A model generated the notes under the pieces. That model was not told the DNA's origin. It was given only the letters and a program-made list of their open reading frames with translations, and did not search any database. Shown piece by piece: positions 36,473-45,227 of a DNA stretch of 64,000 bases (positions are counted from its first letter, which is position 1; each line of letters begins with the position of its first letter). A program made the position numbers and the translations under genes. Source of the stretch: an uncultured Roseburia sp. (lineage in GTDB: Bacteria; Bacillota; Clostridia; Lachnospirales; Lachnospiraceae); NCBI GenBank assembly GCA_910577925.1, contig CAJTOI010000005.1, positions 118,086 to 182,085 on the forward strand, in the 5' to 3' direction.

Positions 36473-37667
36473 CCTTCACCTCCGTGACTACTGTCTTTAA
36501 GCTTCCCTTCCACAGTTGTATATCAAGCTCATCCCCGCATGCAATCTTTCCGGCATCTCTCACCGCAGCCCCCGCGGCATCCGTCACATAAGAGTAACCG
36601 CCCGAAAGCTTTTTCACCGGCGAGAGCCCCTCTAGCTGCCCGGACAACAGCGCAAGGCTGTGGCGGCGCTCGCGCAGAAGCCGCTCCATGCATCCCCTCA
36701 GGCGCTCCTCAAGCTCTGCCGCATAGCTGCGGTTTTCCCTGAGTTTGCTTTCCGGACTTAAATACCGCAGCCGGAGCTGCATGCGCTCTGTCCTTGCCCG
36801 CACCGCATCCACCTGCCGCATCATGCTCCTTGCAAGCTGTTCCCTGCAGCTTTGCAGCTGCTTGGCAAACTGCCGATAATCGAAGACCGCGAGCTCCGCG
36901 GCCGCAGACGGCGTCGGCGCGCGCAGATCTGCAACGTAATCGGCGATCGTCGTATCTGTCTCGTGTCCGACCGCCGATATCACCGGCGTCCCGCACTCAA
37001 AAATCGCCCGCGCCACGGGCTCCTCGTTAAACGCCCACAGATCCTCGATGGAGCCGCCTCCGCGGCCGACGATTATCACGTCGAGGCCGCGCATATCGAG
37101 CGTTCGGATTCCCCGTATGATGCTCTCTGCGGCTCCCTCCCCCTGCACCTGCGCGGGATATAAGATCAGCTGCACATACGGGTTTCTCCTGGCCGCAATA
37201 TTGCGGATATCCTGCACCGCGGCGCCGGTCGCCGCCGTCACGATGCCGACGCTGCGCGCATATTGCGGAATCGGCTTTTTGTATTCCTGCGCAAACATTC
37301 CCATCTCCTCAAGCTCCCGCTTAAGCGCCTCAAACTTCAAATAGAGGCTGCCCGCGCCGTCAAGTTCGATCTCCTTTGCATAGAGCTGGTATTTCCCGTC
37401 CCTCTCATACACCTCGACGGATCCGGTCACGACGACCTTATCCCCCTCCTTCATGTGAAAAGTAAGGCCTCTGCGGTTCCCCGCAAACATGACGGCACTG
37501 ATCGTACCGCTGCTGTCCTTCAACGTGAAATAGATATGCCCCGAGGAATGATATTTACAGTTTGAAACCTCCCCCTTTATGCTGATACGGGACAGCATAA
37601 AATCCTGTGCAAACATATTCTTGATGTATGTATTAATCTGTCCGACAGAATAAATGTTTTTTCTCAT
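36465..37667 (-). CDS. xseA: Exodeoxyribonuclease VII large subunit
   Basis: 400 residues. N-terminal OB fold (ISIKGEVSNCKYHSSGHIYFTLKD near 25), then the catalytic core with GIVTAATGAAVQDIRN near 140, VIIVGRGGGSIEDLWAFNEE near 195 and SAVGHETDTTIADYVADLRAPTPSAAAEL. Degrades single-stranded DNA from both ends. ATG at 37667 overlaps the nusB stop (ATGA). Confidence 0.97.
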   Translation of the reverse strand: MRKNIYSVGQINTYIKNMFAQDFMLSRISIKGEVSNCKYHSSGHIYFTLKDSSGTISAVMFAGNRRGLTFHMKEGDKVVVTGSVEVYERDGKYQLYAKEIELDGAGSLYLKFEALKRELEEMGMFAQEYKKPIPQYARSVGIVTAATGAAVQDIRNIAARRNPYVQLILYPAQVQGEGAAESIIRGIRTLDMRGLDVIIVGRGGGSIEDLWAFNEEPVARAIFECGTPVISAVGHETDTTIADYVADLRAPTPSAAAELAVFDYRQFAKQLQSCREQLARSMMRQVDAVRARTERMQLRLRYLSPESKLRENRSYAAELEERLRGCMERLLRERRHSLALLSGQLEGLSPVKKLSGGYSYVTDAAGAAVRDAGKIACGDELDIQLWKGSLKTVVTEVKDE

Positions 37668-38089
37668 GCCAGTTTTGCCAACACTCCATTCACAAAGGCC
37701 GACGACTCGTCCGTGCCGTATTTTTTCGCAAGTTCCACCGCCTCGTTGATCGCAACGCCGACCGGTATCTCTTCCTCGTAGCGCATCTCAAAAACGGCAA
37801 GACGTATCAGTGTCAGATCTACCTTTCCCATCCTCGATGTCTTCCACCCCTCGGCCGCCTCGTTGACCGCCGCATCGATTTCCGCCAGATGCTCCACAAT
37901 CCGCCGGTATTTTTCGGTGATGTACGCGCCGTCCTCCGCATCCCAGGCTCTCCCGATCTCGTCATCCCCGTCCTGCCAGTCCGCGGTTTCACCGTATGCC
38001 GCAAGCTGCCCCTGCAGCTCTTTGGGCTCGTGAAATTCCACACCGAACAAAAGCCGGAACACCTGCTCTCTCAATTCTCTTCTCGTCAT
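37664..38089 (-). CDS. nusB: Transcription antitermination factor NusB
   Basis: 141 residues. All-helical NusB fold with the start TRRELREQVFRLLFGVEFH and the end VAINEAVELAKKYGTDESSAFVNGVLAKLA, both family hallmarks. Takes part in rRNA antitermination. A short insert rich in acidic residues lies near residues 38-55. The ATG at 38089 follows GGAGATTAAAG. First gene of the nusB-xseA-xseB-ispA-dxs-tlyA-nadK-argR-recN run. Confidence 0.95.
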   Translation of the reverse strand: MTRRELREQVFRLLFGVEFHEPKELQGQLAAYGETADWQDGDDEIGRAWDAEDGAYITEKYRRIVEHLAEIDAAVNEAAEGWKTSRMGKVDLTLIRLAVFEMRYEEEIPVGVAINEAVELAKKYGTDESSAFVNGVLAKLA

Positions 38090-38117
38090 ACAACTTTAAT
38101 CTCCTGAATATTAAGGT

Positions 38118-38145
38118 AAAAAAAGGATGCCGCAAGACATCCTTT
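38118..38145 (-). terminator. Intrinsic terminator after the Asp23 gene
   Basis: Stem AAAGGATG / CATCCTTT with an 8-base loop and a run of seven T on the minus strand. It lies between the Asp23 stop and nusB. Confidence 0.85.
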
Positions 38146-38153
38146 CCGAAGTA

Positions 38154-38531
38154 CTATTTGTTATTGCCCATGTCCACACTTGCGATACGGATATTCACAA
38201 CGTCCACTTCCAGTCCCGTCATATTTTCGATGGCTGCCTTCACGCGCTCCTGCACCTTAGAAGACACTTCCGGTATCGCATAGCCGTAAGAGATATTCAG
38301 CGCGACATCGACATTCGCCGTACCACCCTGCACCTCGACGCGAATCCCTTTGGAAAGATTCTTCATCCCCAGCTTGCTGACAAGCTCATTTGTAATGTTG
38401 CCCGCCATGGAGCCTACTCCATCCACTTCTGTGGCGGCAAGTCCTGCTATGATGGCAACCACCTCGTCTGCAATTTTCACTTCTCCCAGACTGCCGTCTT
38501 TTATTTTAAATGTTTTTCGATCCTCAGCCAT
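38154..38531 (-). CDS. Asp23/Gls24 family envelope stress protein
   Basis: 125 residues. Conserved pattern GEVKIADEVVAIIAGLAATEVDGV, then LSKGIRVEVQGGTANVDVALNISYG and IRIASVDM. In staphylococci Asp23 lines the inner membrane face under alkaline stress; in clostridia a copy before nusB is common and its role is unclear. ATG at 38531 has AGGAGG nine bases upstream, better than the ATG two codons earlier, which is only three bases from that site. Confidence 0.9.
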   Translation of the reverse strand: MAEDRKTFKIKDGSLGEVKIADEVVAIIAGLAATEVDGVGSMAGNITNELVSKLGMKNLSKGIRVEVQGGTANVDVALNISYGYAIPEVSSKVQERVKAAIENMTGLEVDVVNIRIASVDMGNNK

Positions 38532-38607
38532 TGACATATGCCTCCTAAGTGATATTATGCGTTTATTATAACAGACTATTCCCGTTTTGGAAACCAAAAA
38601 GTATTTA

Positions 38608-39540
38608 TTATTTTCGGACCGCCTCCGCGGTGTTGATAAATTCGTAAGGCGTGTTCTGGTACACGTAATAATTCAGCCAGTTGCTGTAGAGAATATTTCC
38701 GTGGGAGCGCCACTGGAGGTTCGGTTTTTTCGTCTCGTCGCCGTCCGGATAATAATTCACCGGCATCTCGATCGGCAGCCCTTTCCCCTTGTCCCGCTTA
38801 TACTCTTTGTCGAGCGTGATACGGTCGTATTCCGGATGCCCCATCACGAAAACGCGCCTTCCCTCGTCCGCGATCGCCAGGAAAACGCCGGCCTCCCCGG
38901 ATTCCGCCAGCACGGTCAGTTCCTCCACGCGGCGGATATCCTCCGCGCGCACTTCCGTGTGCCGCGAGTGCGGCGCCATAAAGCAGTCGTCAAACCCGCG
39001 CACCAAAGGCACCTTGCGGTTCATCACACGATGCTCGTAAACGCCGAACATCTTTTTCGGCAGCCCGTATTTTTTGAGCCCGTAATGATAGTAGAGTCCA
39101 GCCTGCGCCCCCCAGCACAGGTGCAGCGTGGAGGTTACATGGGTCTTTGTCCACTCGAATATCCCGCAGAGCTCCTCCCAGTAATCCACTTCCTCATACT
39201 CCATCTGCTCCAAAGGCGCCCCGGTGATAATCAGCCCGTCAAAGTAACGGTCCCGCACATCGGCAAAGGTCTCGTAGAACTTATTCAGATGACTCATGGA
39301 AGTGTTTTTCGATTCATGGGTCGAAACAGTCAGAAATGCAACATCCACCTGCAGCGGTGTATTCGAAAGTGAGCGCAGAAGCTGCAGCTCCGTCTCCTCC
39401 TTGAGTGGCATCAGATTTAAAATTCCGATCCGAATCGCACGGATATCCTGATGCAACGCACGCTTCTCATCCATAACAAATATATTTTCCTTTTCCAAGA
39501 TTTCTTTTGCCGGCAAATCGCTCTGTGTCTTAATCGGCAT
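38608..39540 (-). CDS. metA: Homoserine O-acyltransferase (probably acetyltransferase)
   Basis: 310 residues. Acylates homoserine in methionine synthesis. The catalytic Cys is C142 in STLHLCWGAQAG, with His in VMGHPEYDR and Glu in the same segment. Position 111 is Glu (ITGAPLEQMEY). Work on this family showed that Glu111 selects acetyl-CoA and Gly111 succinyl-CoA, so an acetyltransferase is predicted although the name MetA suggests succinylation. ATG at 39540 follows AGAGGGGG and overlaps the ligA end by 11 bases. No other methionine genes are nearby. Confidence 0.95.
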   Translation of the reverse strand: MPIKTQSDLPAKEILEKENIFVMDEKRALHQDIRAIRIGILNLMPLKEETELQLLRSLSNTPLQVDVAFLTVSTHESKNTSMSHLNKFYETFADVRDRYFDGLIITGAPLEQMEYEEVDYWEELCGIFEWTKTHVTSTLHLCWGAQAGLYYHYGLKKYGLPKKMFGVYEHRVMNRKVPLVRGFDDCFMAPHSRHTEVRAEDIRRVEELTVLAESGEAGVFLAIADEGRRVFVMGHPEYDRITLDKEYKRDKGKGLPIEMPVNYYPDGDETKKPNLQWRSHGNILYSNWLNYYVYQNTPYEFINTAEAVRK

Positions 39541-41569
39541 CCAAGTCCCCCTCTTTCTCTTCTAGCATCGCACGAAGTTCTTCCTCCGTGAGCACTGTGA
39601 TCCCCAACTCCTGCGCTTTCGCGAGCTTGCTTCCCGCACTCTCGCCCGCCAGCACATAATCGGTCTTTTTTGACACGGAACCGGATACTTTTCCGCCGTA
39701 TCGCTCAATCAGTGCGGCAGCCTCCCTGCGCCCCAGCGTCGGCAGTGTCCCCGTCACGACAACGGTCTTTCCGGTAAGCGGCGACGCGATGCGCTCCTGC
39801 GCCGCGGCAGTCAGATTGACGCCGTATTCTTTCAGGCGCTCCAAAATCCTGCGGTTTTTCTCTTCCGCAAAAAACTCCCGGATACAGACGGCGCTGACTT
39901 CCCCGATATCGTTTACGGCCGTCAGTTCCTCCGTCGATGCGTTCTGCAGGTTTTCCATCATCCCAAAGGTTTCCATGACCGACTTTGCCGCGGCCTTCCC
40001 GACATTGGGAATCCCGAAGCCCGTCAGAAGCCTGCATGCATCGTTGGACTTCGCTTTCTCGATCGCATCCAAAAGCTTGTCCGTATTCTTTTCTTTTCCG
40101 ATGATTCCCTGCTCAATCAGTTCTTCCCGGTGCTCCCGCAGCACAAAAATATCTGCGATATCCTTAATATACCCCATTCTGACCAGTTCTTCAATATAAA
40201 CCGTACCGAAACCCTTGATATCCATCGCATCCCTGCCCACAAAATTGATGATGCGGCGCTCAAGCTGAGCCGGGCAGTTCGGCGACGGACACCGGATATC
40301 CGCGGTGTCCGCCTCTCTGACCGTCTTCGCGCCGCAGGCCGGGCACACATCCGGAATCGCAAAACGTTTCCAGCCCGCCGCGCGCTTTTCCTTCCGGACT
40401 TCTTTTATCTTGGGGATGATCTCACCGGATTTATACACGACAACCGTATCGCCGATACCGATGTCAAGCTCGTCGATAAAATCCTGATTGTGCAGCGTCG
40501 CCCGCGAAACCGAAGTGCCGCACAGACGGACCGGCTCGAAAATCGCAGTCGGCGTAATCCGTCCGGTCCGTCCCACCGACAGTTCAATTTCCAGAAGCTT
40601 CGACTCCTTTTCCTCCGGCGGATATTTGTAGGCGACCGCCCAGCGCGGCACCTTTGAGGTGGCTCCGAGCTTCTCTCTGTCCGCGTAGCGGTTGATTTTT
40701 ACGACGGCCCCGTCAATGTCATAGCCGAGCGTGCCGCGGCTCTCTCCGATCTCACAGACTGCGTCCCAGACCTCGTCTGCGGTCCGACAGACCCTGTAAT
40801 TGTCGATCACGCGGATTCCCTGACTCTTTAAATACGCGTACCCTTCCGTGTGCGTCGCAAATTCCCTGCCCCGCACCTCCTGAATATTAAAGACAAAAAA
40901 CGAGAGTTCGCGTTCTTTTGTCACCGCGCTGTCAAGCTGGCGCAGCGTTCCGGCCGCACAGTTTCTCGGATTTGCAAACCCTTTTTTCCCCGCAAGCTCC
41001 TGTTTTTCGTTTACCCGGTCAAAAGCTTCATTCGTCATATAAACTTCGCCGCGCACCTCGAGATATTCCGGCGCATCCTTTAAGCTCTGTTTCACGTCGC
41101 GTATCACTCTGGCGTTTGCGGTGACATCCTCGCCGAAATGAATGCCGTCCCCTCTGGTCTCCGCGAGAGACAGTCTGCCGTTCTCGTAGCGCAGCGCCAT
41201 CGAAAGTCCGTCTATCTTATATTCCACCACAAACTCGGGCTCCTCTAACTGCTCTCTCATCTGCTCCACAAACTCGCAGACTTCTTCTTTCGAGAAGACA
41301 TCCTGCAGGCTCAGCATCGGCACATTGTGCCGGACAAGAACGCCGGCCGTGCGCTTTGCCGTTCCGCCGACCTTCTGCGTCGGCGAATCCGGTGTGATAA
41401 GCGCAGGATACTCTTTCTCGATTTTCTTTAGCTCCAGCATCAGCCGGTCATACTCATAATCCGTGATCTCCGGCGCGTCCTGGTTGTAATACCGATCGCT
41501 GTGGTAAGCGATCTGCTCCCGCAATGCGGCAATTTTATGTTCGATTGTGTTCTTTTCTTCCGATGTCAT
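39530..41569 (-). CDS. ligA: NAD-dependent DNA ligase
   Basis: 679 residues. Adenylation domain with active-site Lys in VVEYKIDGLSMALRYENG near residue 115, OB domain, a four-Cys zinc finger (CPACGAKTVREAD ... CPSPNCPAQ, near 410-435), helix-hairpin-helix repeats, and a C-terminal BRCT domain (GKTVVVTGTLPTLGRREAAA). Seals nicks in replication and repair. The ATG at 41569 overlaps the stop of the pseudouridine synthase gene by four bases (ATGA). Confidence 0.97.
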   Translation of the reverse strand: MTSEEKNTIEHKIAALREQIAYHSDRYYNQDAPEITDYEYDRLMLELKKIEKEYPALITPDSPTQKVGGTAKRTAGVLVRHNVPMLSLQDVFSKEEVCEFVEQMREQLEEPEFVVEYKIDGLSMALRYENGRLSLAETRGDGIHFGEDVTANARVIRDVKQSLKDAPEYLEVRGEVYMTNEAFDRVNEKQELAGKKGFANPRNCAAGTLRQLDSAVTKERELSFFVFNIQEVRGREFATHTEGYAYLKSQGIRVIDNYRVCRTADEVWDAVCEIGESRGTLGYDIDGAVVKINRYADREKLGATSKVPRWAVAYKYPPEEKESKLLEIELSVGRTGRITPTAIFEPVRLCGTSVSRATLHNQDFIDELDIGIGDTVVVYKSGEIIPKIKEVRKEKRAAGWKRFAIPDVCPACGAKTVREADTADIRCPSPNCPAQLERRIINFVGRDAMDIKGFGTVYIEELVRMGYIKDIADIFVLREHREELIEQGIIGKEKNTDKLLDAIEKAKSNDACRLLTGFGIPNVGKAAAKSVMETFGMMENLQNASTEELTAVNDIGEVSAVCIREFFAEEKNRRILERLKEYGVNLTAAAQERIASPLTGKTVVVTGTLPTLGRREAAALIERYGGKVSGSVSKKTDYVLAGESAGSKLAKAQELGITVLTEEELRAMLEEKEGDLDAD

Positions 41570-42336
41570 TGTCTCTCCCCCGCATTTTTGTTTTTTCCGG
41601 ACGGAATCACCGTCTCATTCGAGGAATGAGCGAGCTGTTTTAACAGTCTGCCGTATTCCTCCTCCGTCACCTTCCGCCAGGTTCCGCTCTTTAGATCGCC
41701 CAGTTCGATATTCATGATGCGCACCCGCACCAGCTTCTCCACACGGTATCCGAAATACTCACACATCCTGCGTATCTGACGGTTTAAGCCCTGCGTCAGA
41801 ACAATCCGGAACTGTCTTTTTCCCGTGCGCTCCGCCCGGCATTTCCTGGTCATCGTATTCAGTTCCGCGAGCGGAACACCCCCTGCAAGCCCGCGCAGAA
41901 ACGAATCGGTGACCGGCTTATTGACCGTGACGATATATTCTTTCTCATGCAGGTTCCCGCCACGCATCATTTTATTTACGATATCGCCGTTGTTTGTCAT
42001 CAAAAGCAGTCCCTCGGAATCCTTGTCGAGCCGCCCCACCGGATAGATGCGCTTCGGATAGCGCATATAATCCACCACATTATTTTTCTCCCGCTTCTGT
42101 GCGGTACAGACGATTCCCGCCGGCTTGTGAAACGCCAGAAGAATCATTTCTTCTTCCCGTTTTACGGGCTTTCCGCAGAAAAGTACCGTCTGTCTGGGCT
42201 TCACGCGCGTACCGGCGCGGGCAGTCTCTCCATCCACCGTCACGTTTCCTGCCTCTACCTGCCGGTCCGCCTCCCTGCGCGAGCAAATCCCCGCTTCGCT
42301 TAAATATTTGTTGATGCGAACTCCCTGCTCCTCCAT
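41566..42336 (-). CDS. 23S rRNA pseudouridine synthase (RluF/RluB type)
   Basis: 256 residues. N-terminal S4 domain (VRINKYLSEAGICSRREADR) and RsuA/RluB-type catalytic domain with the active-site Asp in YPVGRLDKDSEGLLLMTN near residue 100, then the motif GLNRQIRRMCEYFGYRVEKL. Best resembles RluF, which modifies position 2604 of 23S rRNA in E. coli; the exact site here cannot be told. ATG at 42336 follows AAAGGATTTG. Forms a coupled pair with ligA. Confidence 0.9.
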   Translation of the reverse strand: MEEQGVRINKYLSEAGICSRREADRQVEAGNVTVDGETARAGTRVKPRQTVLFCGKPVKREEEMILLAFHKPAGIVCTAQKREKNNVVDYMRYPKRIYPVGRLDKDSEGLLLMTNNGDIVNKMMRGGNLHEKEYIVTVNKPVTDSFLRGLAGGVPLAELNTMTRKCRAERTGKRQFRIVLTQGLNRQIRRMCEYFGYRVEKLVRVRIMNIELGDLKSGTWRKVTEEEYGRLLKQLAHSSNETVIPSGKNKNAGERQ

Positions 42337-42356
42337 AAATCAAATCCTTTCTGTAC

Positions 42357-42393
42357 AAAAACGGAGACTTTTGTGATAGAAAGTCTCCGTTTC
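42357..42393 (-). terminator. Intrinsic terminator after the SH3b protein gene
   Basis: 12-bp stem AACGGAGACTTT / AAAGTCTCCGTT; on the minus strand followed by TTTTTG. It lies seven bases past the SH3b gene stop. Confidence 0.85.
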
Positions 42394-42399
42394 TTAATC

Positions 42400-43716
42400 T
42401 TACTGTAATAATGATGATTTGACGTAGCCGGTCTTGCCGTTCCAGGTTACTTTTGACCACCCCTCCGCATAGCTCATCTGGACGGTCACTTTTTCACCCT
42501 CGTAGGCCGTTCCGATCTTATCCGCCGTCTCGCTCATGGAAGAGCGGATATTCACGGCTTCTTTCAGCGTGATCACGGTTCCCTCGGCAATGCTCACCGG
42601 ATTCGACGACTCGTTTTCCTCTTCCTCTGGCTCTGGATCTTTCTCCACGACTTCCGTCGAGAGATACTCGCTCTTTATATATCCGGTCTGTCCGCCGTAG
42701 TCTACGATACTCCACTCGCCCTCCGTACCGGTACGCGCAATCTGCGTTCCCTTTTCAATGGAGCCGATCAACTCGCCCTCCGTGCTCGCCGAACCTCTGA
42801 CATTTACCTTGTCAGTCGCGTATACCATCTCCTGCGGCTTCTGCGACTCCTCCTCATCCGGACTCTCCGCGGGCGCCTCCGGCTCCTCGGGTGTCTCCGT
42901 CTCTGTCGGCTCCGGCGCCTGTTCCGTACTCTCCGTGCCGTCTCCCGCCGCCTCGGTGCTCTGACTCGCCATCTGCACGATCCACTCATTGATGGCATTC
43001 GGAATCGTAGTCTTTACCATCTCGTCCAACGCCGCATCAGAAGCCAATGCCTGCTCATATTTCTTCTGAACATCGCTCTGCATCGCAAGGTGCTCGTCCC
43101 CGTTGATCAGTTTCAGCAGCAGACTGTATACGCTGGTGTCAAACGCATTTTCCTGATTGGCAAGATTGTAATTGCTGTATAAATTGTCGATATAAAGCGT
43201 TCCGTCGTCGTTCGTCCGCACATAGAAAAAATCAAGACCCGGCGCCGTCGTCTCCACACCCGCAAACTTGATATCAATCTGAACCGCCACCATATAAGAC
43301 TTGGAATCCAGGCCCTGCTTCGTATAGCAGTTAATGTTCCGGTATTCCTCGACATACTGGCTGTAAAGAGAAATGTATGCCTGCTCCTTCTCGGAAATCG
43401 GCGCCGCCAGCGCGGTAAGCGTATCGATATCCCCCGACGCATACGCCGTAAAATACTGATTGATCAGCGCGTTTACGTCTTCGTGCGCATTCAGCTCGTA
43501 CGGCTCGTTCTCAACCGACACCGCCTCCGCCTCCGTGCCGGGCACTTTGTCCCCGCCGGGATTTCCGGCCGGGTCCGCACACTTTACCAGCACAAGCACC
43601 AGAACAAGAAACAGCGCCCCCGCCGTAAAGTAGCGGATATGCTCCTTCACAAACGTCAGCGCTCCATTTATACCGTCTTTTTTGAATTTATCATTTAACT
43701 TTGAATTATCTGCCAC
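42400..43716 (-). CDS. Membrane-anchored protein with two SH3b domains
   Basis: 438 residues. A short cytoplasmic N-terminus, one transmembrane segment (about 30-45, YFTAGALFLVLVLVLV), an extracellular helical region of about 180 residues, a Glu/Pro/Thr-rich linker (about 255-295), and two bacterial SH3 domains: KVNVRGSASTEGELIGSIEKG near 303 and AVNIRSSMSETADKIGTAYEG near 390. SH3b domains usually bind cell-wall peptides. No catalytic domain is visible. The GTG at 43716 follows AAAGGTTTGGTG. Single-gene unit with its own terminator. Confidence 0.85.
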   Translation of the reverse strand: MADNSKLNDKFKKDGINGALTFVKEHIRYFTAGALFLVLVLVLVKCADPAGNPGGDKVPGTEAEAVSVENEPYELNAHEDVNALINQYFTAYASGDIDTLTALAAPISEKEQAYISLYSQYVEEYRNINCYTKQGLDSKSYMVAVQIDIKFAGVETTAPGLDFFYVRTNDDGTLYIDNLYSNYNLANQENAFDTSVYSLLLKLINGDEHLAMQSDVQKKYEQALASDAALDEMVKTTIPNAINEWIVQMASQSTEAAGDGTESTEQAPEPTETETPEEPEAPAESPDEEESQKPQEMVYATDKVNVRGSASTEGELIGSIEKGTQIARTGTEGEWSIVDYGGQTGYIKSEYLSTEVVEKDPEPEEEENESSNPVSIAEGTVITLKEAVNIRSSMSETADKIGTAYEGEKVTVQMSYAEGWSKVTWNGKTGYVKSSLLQ

Positions 43717-43901
43717 GATTTATCACCAAACCTTTCCGAAAAACCCACATCCGGACAGACCATTGCCCGACACTCCGACCGGTAAGGCCGTAAACCCGGT
43801 ACGGTTATAACCGGCGGATATGCGCCCGGCACTCCATCCTCATCCCAACAAAAACACGACACAGCTCTATGTGTGCCTCCTCAAAAAACAATCTGATAAA
43901 A

Positions 43902-43973
43902 TGCGCCTGGCGGGAATCGAACCCGCATCGCCGGAGTCGGAGTCCGGTGGTCTATCCGTTAGCCTACAGCCGC
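43902..43973 (-). tRNA. tRNA-Arg (anticodon CCG), with imperfect stems
   Basis: Anticodon stem CCGGA / TCCGG with loop CTCCGAC gives anticodon CCG. T-arm GCGGG-TTCGATT-CCCGC is perfect, discriminator is A, CCA not encoded. The acceptor GCGGCTG / CAGGCGC has a G-G mismatch at the fourth pair, and the D-stem GGCT / GACC has one mismatch (C-A) and one G-T pair. It may still be functional. Confidence 0.8.
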
Positions 43974-44036
43974 CTTCGCCGTTCCACTGTTTGAAACAGC
44001 TTGTTTATGATAACAGAATTTATCACATTTTGCAAG

Positions 44037-45158
44037 TCATTCTATAAAAATTTTATCGGAAATATTTGCGGCAAACGCTTTTTTCTGTTTTGAATCCCCC
44101 TCGGGGAAAATCTGCACCGCCGCCTCAAACGCCGCCCGGGACACGTTGTTCTCCTTTAAAAACAAAAGCTGCGCCTCCTCCGCTTCCCCGGCCCACAGCT
44201 TTGCGACGGCCTGATTTATTCCGGAAAAAAGTGCGAGAAGCTCCCGGTACCGGTTTTCTCTCTCCAGCACGTTTGTCCCGTACGCCCGCGATTCGAGTCC
44301 GGCCGTGGCGATAATCTGCATGCACAGCCGCAGCTCTCCGCCCACGTCCGATGCCTCAAGCATCACATCCGGCCGCTCTGTTCTCCGCTTTAGGAAATAA
44401 TTCTTTGCCCCCTCGTAATCCCCGGCGAGAAAATATTCCGCAAGACGCATTTTCAGTTCCTTTGTCTCGGCCTTCTCCCCGAGCATTCCCACTTTGCACT
44501 CACAGACGCGCAGCCCGTTTACCCGCACCCACACCAGCAAAAGAAACTCCGAGATAAATCCGAAAACTCGTTTGTGGTAGGCATCCTCTCCGGTCTCAAG
44601 ATTCACCCGTTCTGCCACCTCAAAAAATATCGTAAAAAGCCACTCGGCATATGCGTCAAACCGCTCCTTTGCGGTGACAAGAATGTTTCCGAAGTACGTT
44701 TCCGAACCGTTTACAAGGCGGACAAACGTCTCGTAATACGAAGGATATCGCTCCCTTATCACCTCGCCGGTCATATCAAGGACTGTGCGGTTGTGATTTG
44801 CCGAAAATGCCTCGTAATAGGAATGATTTAAAAACACGCGTTTCGTGGTCACCAAATCGTATTCCCGCAGCAGCGCCTCATACTCCGCCGCAGTGAGAAC
44901 CTGCTCGTTCCCGTTAATCAGAAAACGCCTGTAATGGCAGGCGCCGACATAGTCCGCGTCATGACAGTTTTTCCAGATCCAGTACAGACCGGTCAGCTCA
45001 CTGTAATAGCAGTTCTGTTCCGAGATATTGTCTCCCGTGTCGTCCCCCGGGTATCCCAGGTCCGCCGCAAGCTTCCGCCCCACATGCAGCGGTCGGTACA
45101 GCGTATCCTTCGGCACATCGAATTTTTTATGAGTCATGGTATATATACGAATTTTCAT
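44037..45158 (-). CDS. DUF4422 domain protein (glycosyltransferase-like)
   Basis: 373 residues. Residues 1 to about 235 match DUF4422, found in capsule and exopolysaccharide glycosyltransferases: KIRIYTMTHKKFDVP, NISEQNCYYSELTGLYWIWKN, VGACHYRRFL and the D/H-rich segment ending FGFISEFLLLVWV. The C-terminal 130 residues are helical and not recognised. ATG at 45158 gives the family start; the ribosome binding site is weak. It is not in a polysaccharide locus; it lies between tRNA-Arg and aroD. Confidence 0.82.
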   Translation of the reverse strand: MKIRIYTMTHKKFDVPKDTLYRPLHVGRKLAADLGYPGDDTGDNISEQNCYYSELTGLYWIWKNCHDADYVGACHYRRFLINGNEQVLTAAEYEALLREYDLVTTKRVFLNHSYYEAFSANHNRTVLDMTGEVIRERYPSYYETFVRLVNGSETYFGNILVTAKERFDAYAEWLFTIFFEVAERVNLETGEDAYHKRVFGFISEFLLLVWVRVNGLRVCECKVGMLGEKAETKELKMRLAEYFLAGDYEGAKNYFLKRRTERPDVMLEASDVGGELRLCMQIIATAGLESRAYGTNVLERENRYRELLALFSGINQAVAKLWAGEAEEAQLLFLKENNVSRAAFEAAVQIFPEGDSKQKKAFAANISDKIFIE

Positions 45159-45227
45159 TTGAGTCACTCTGCCTTTCTGCCGCCCAGCCGCTCTTTTTCC
45201 GCCGACCGGCATCTGACCGTTCTGTGT

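Noticed and set aside
43717..43901. Small hairpins between the SH3b gene and tRNA-Arg, possible RNA element
   Set aside because: Pairings around ACCGG are short and irregular, no T run follows, and no known riboswitch core is seen.
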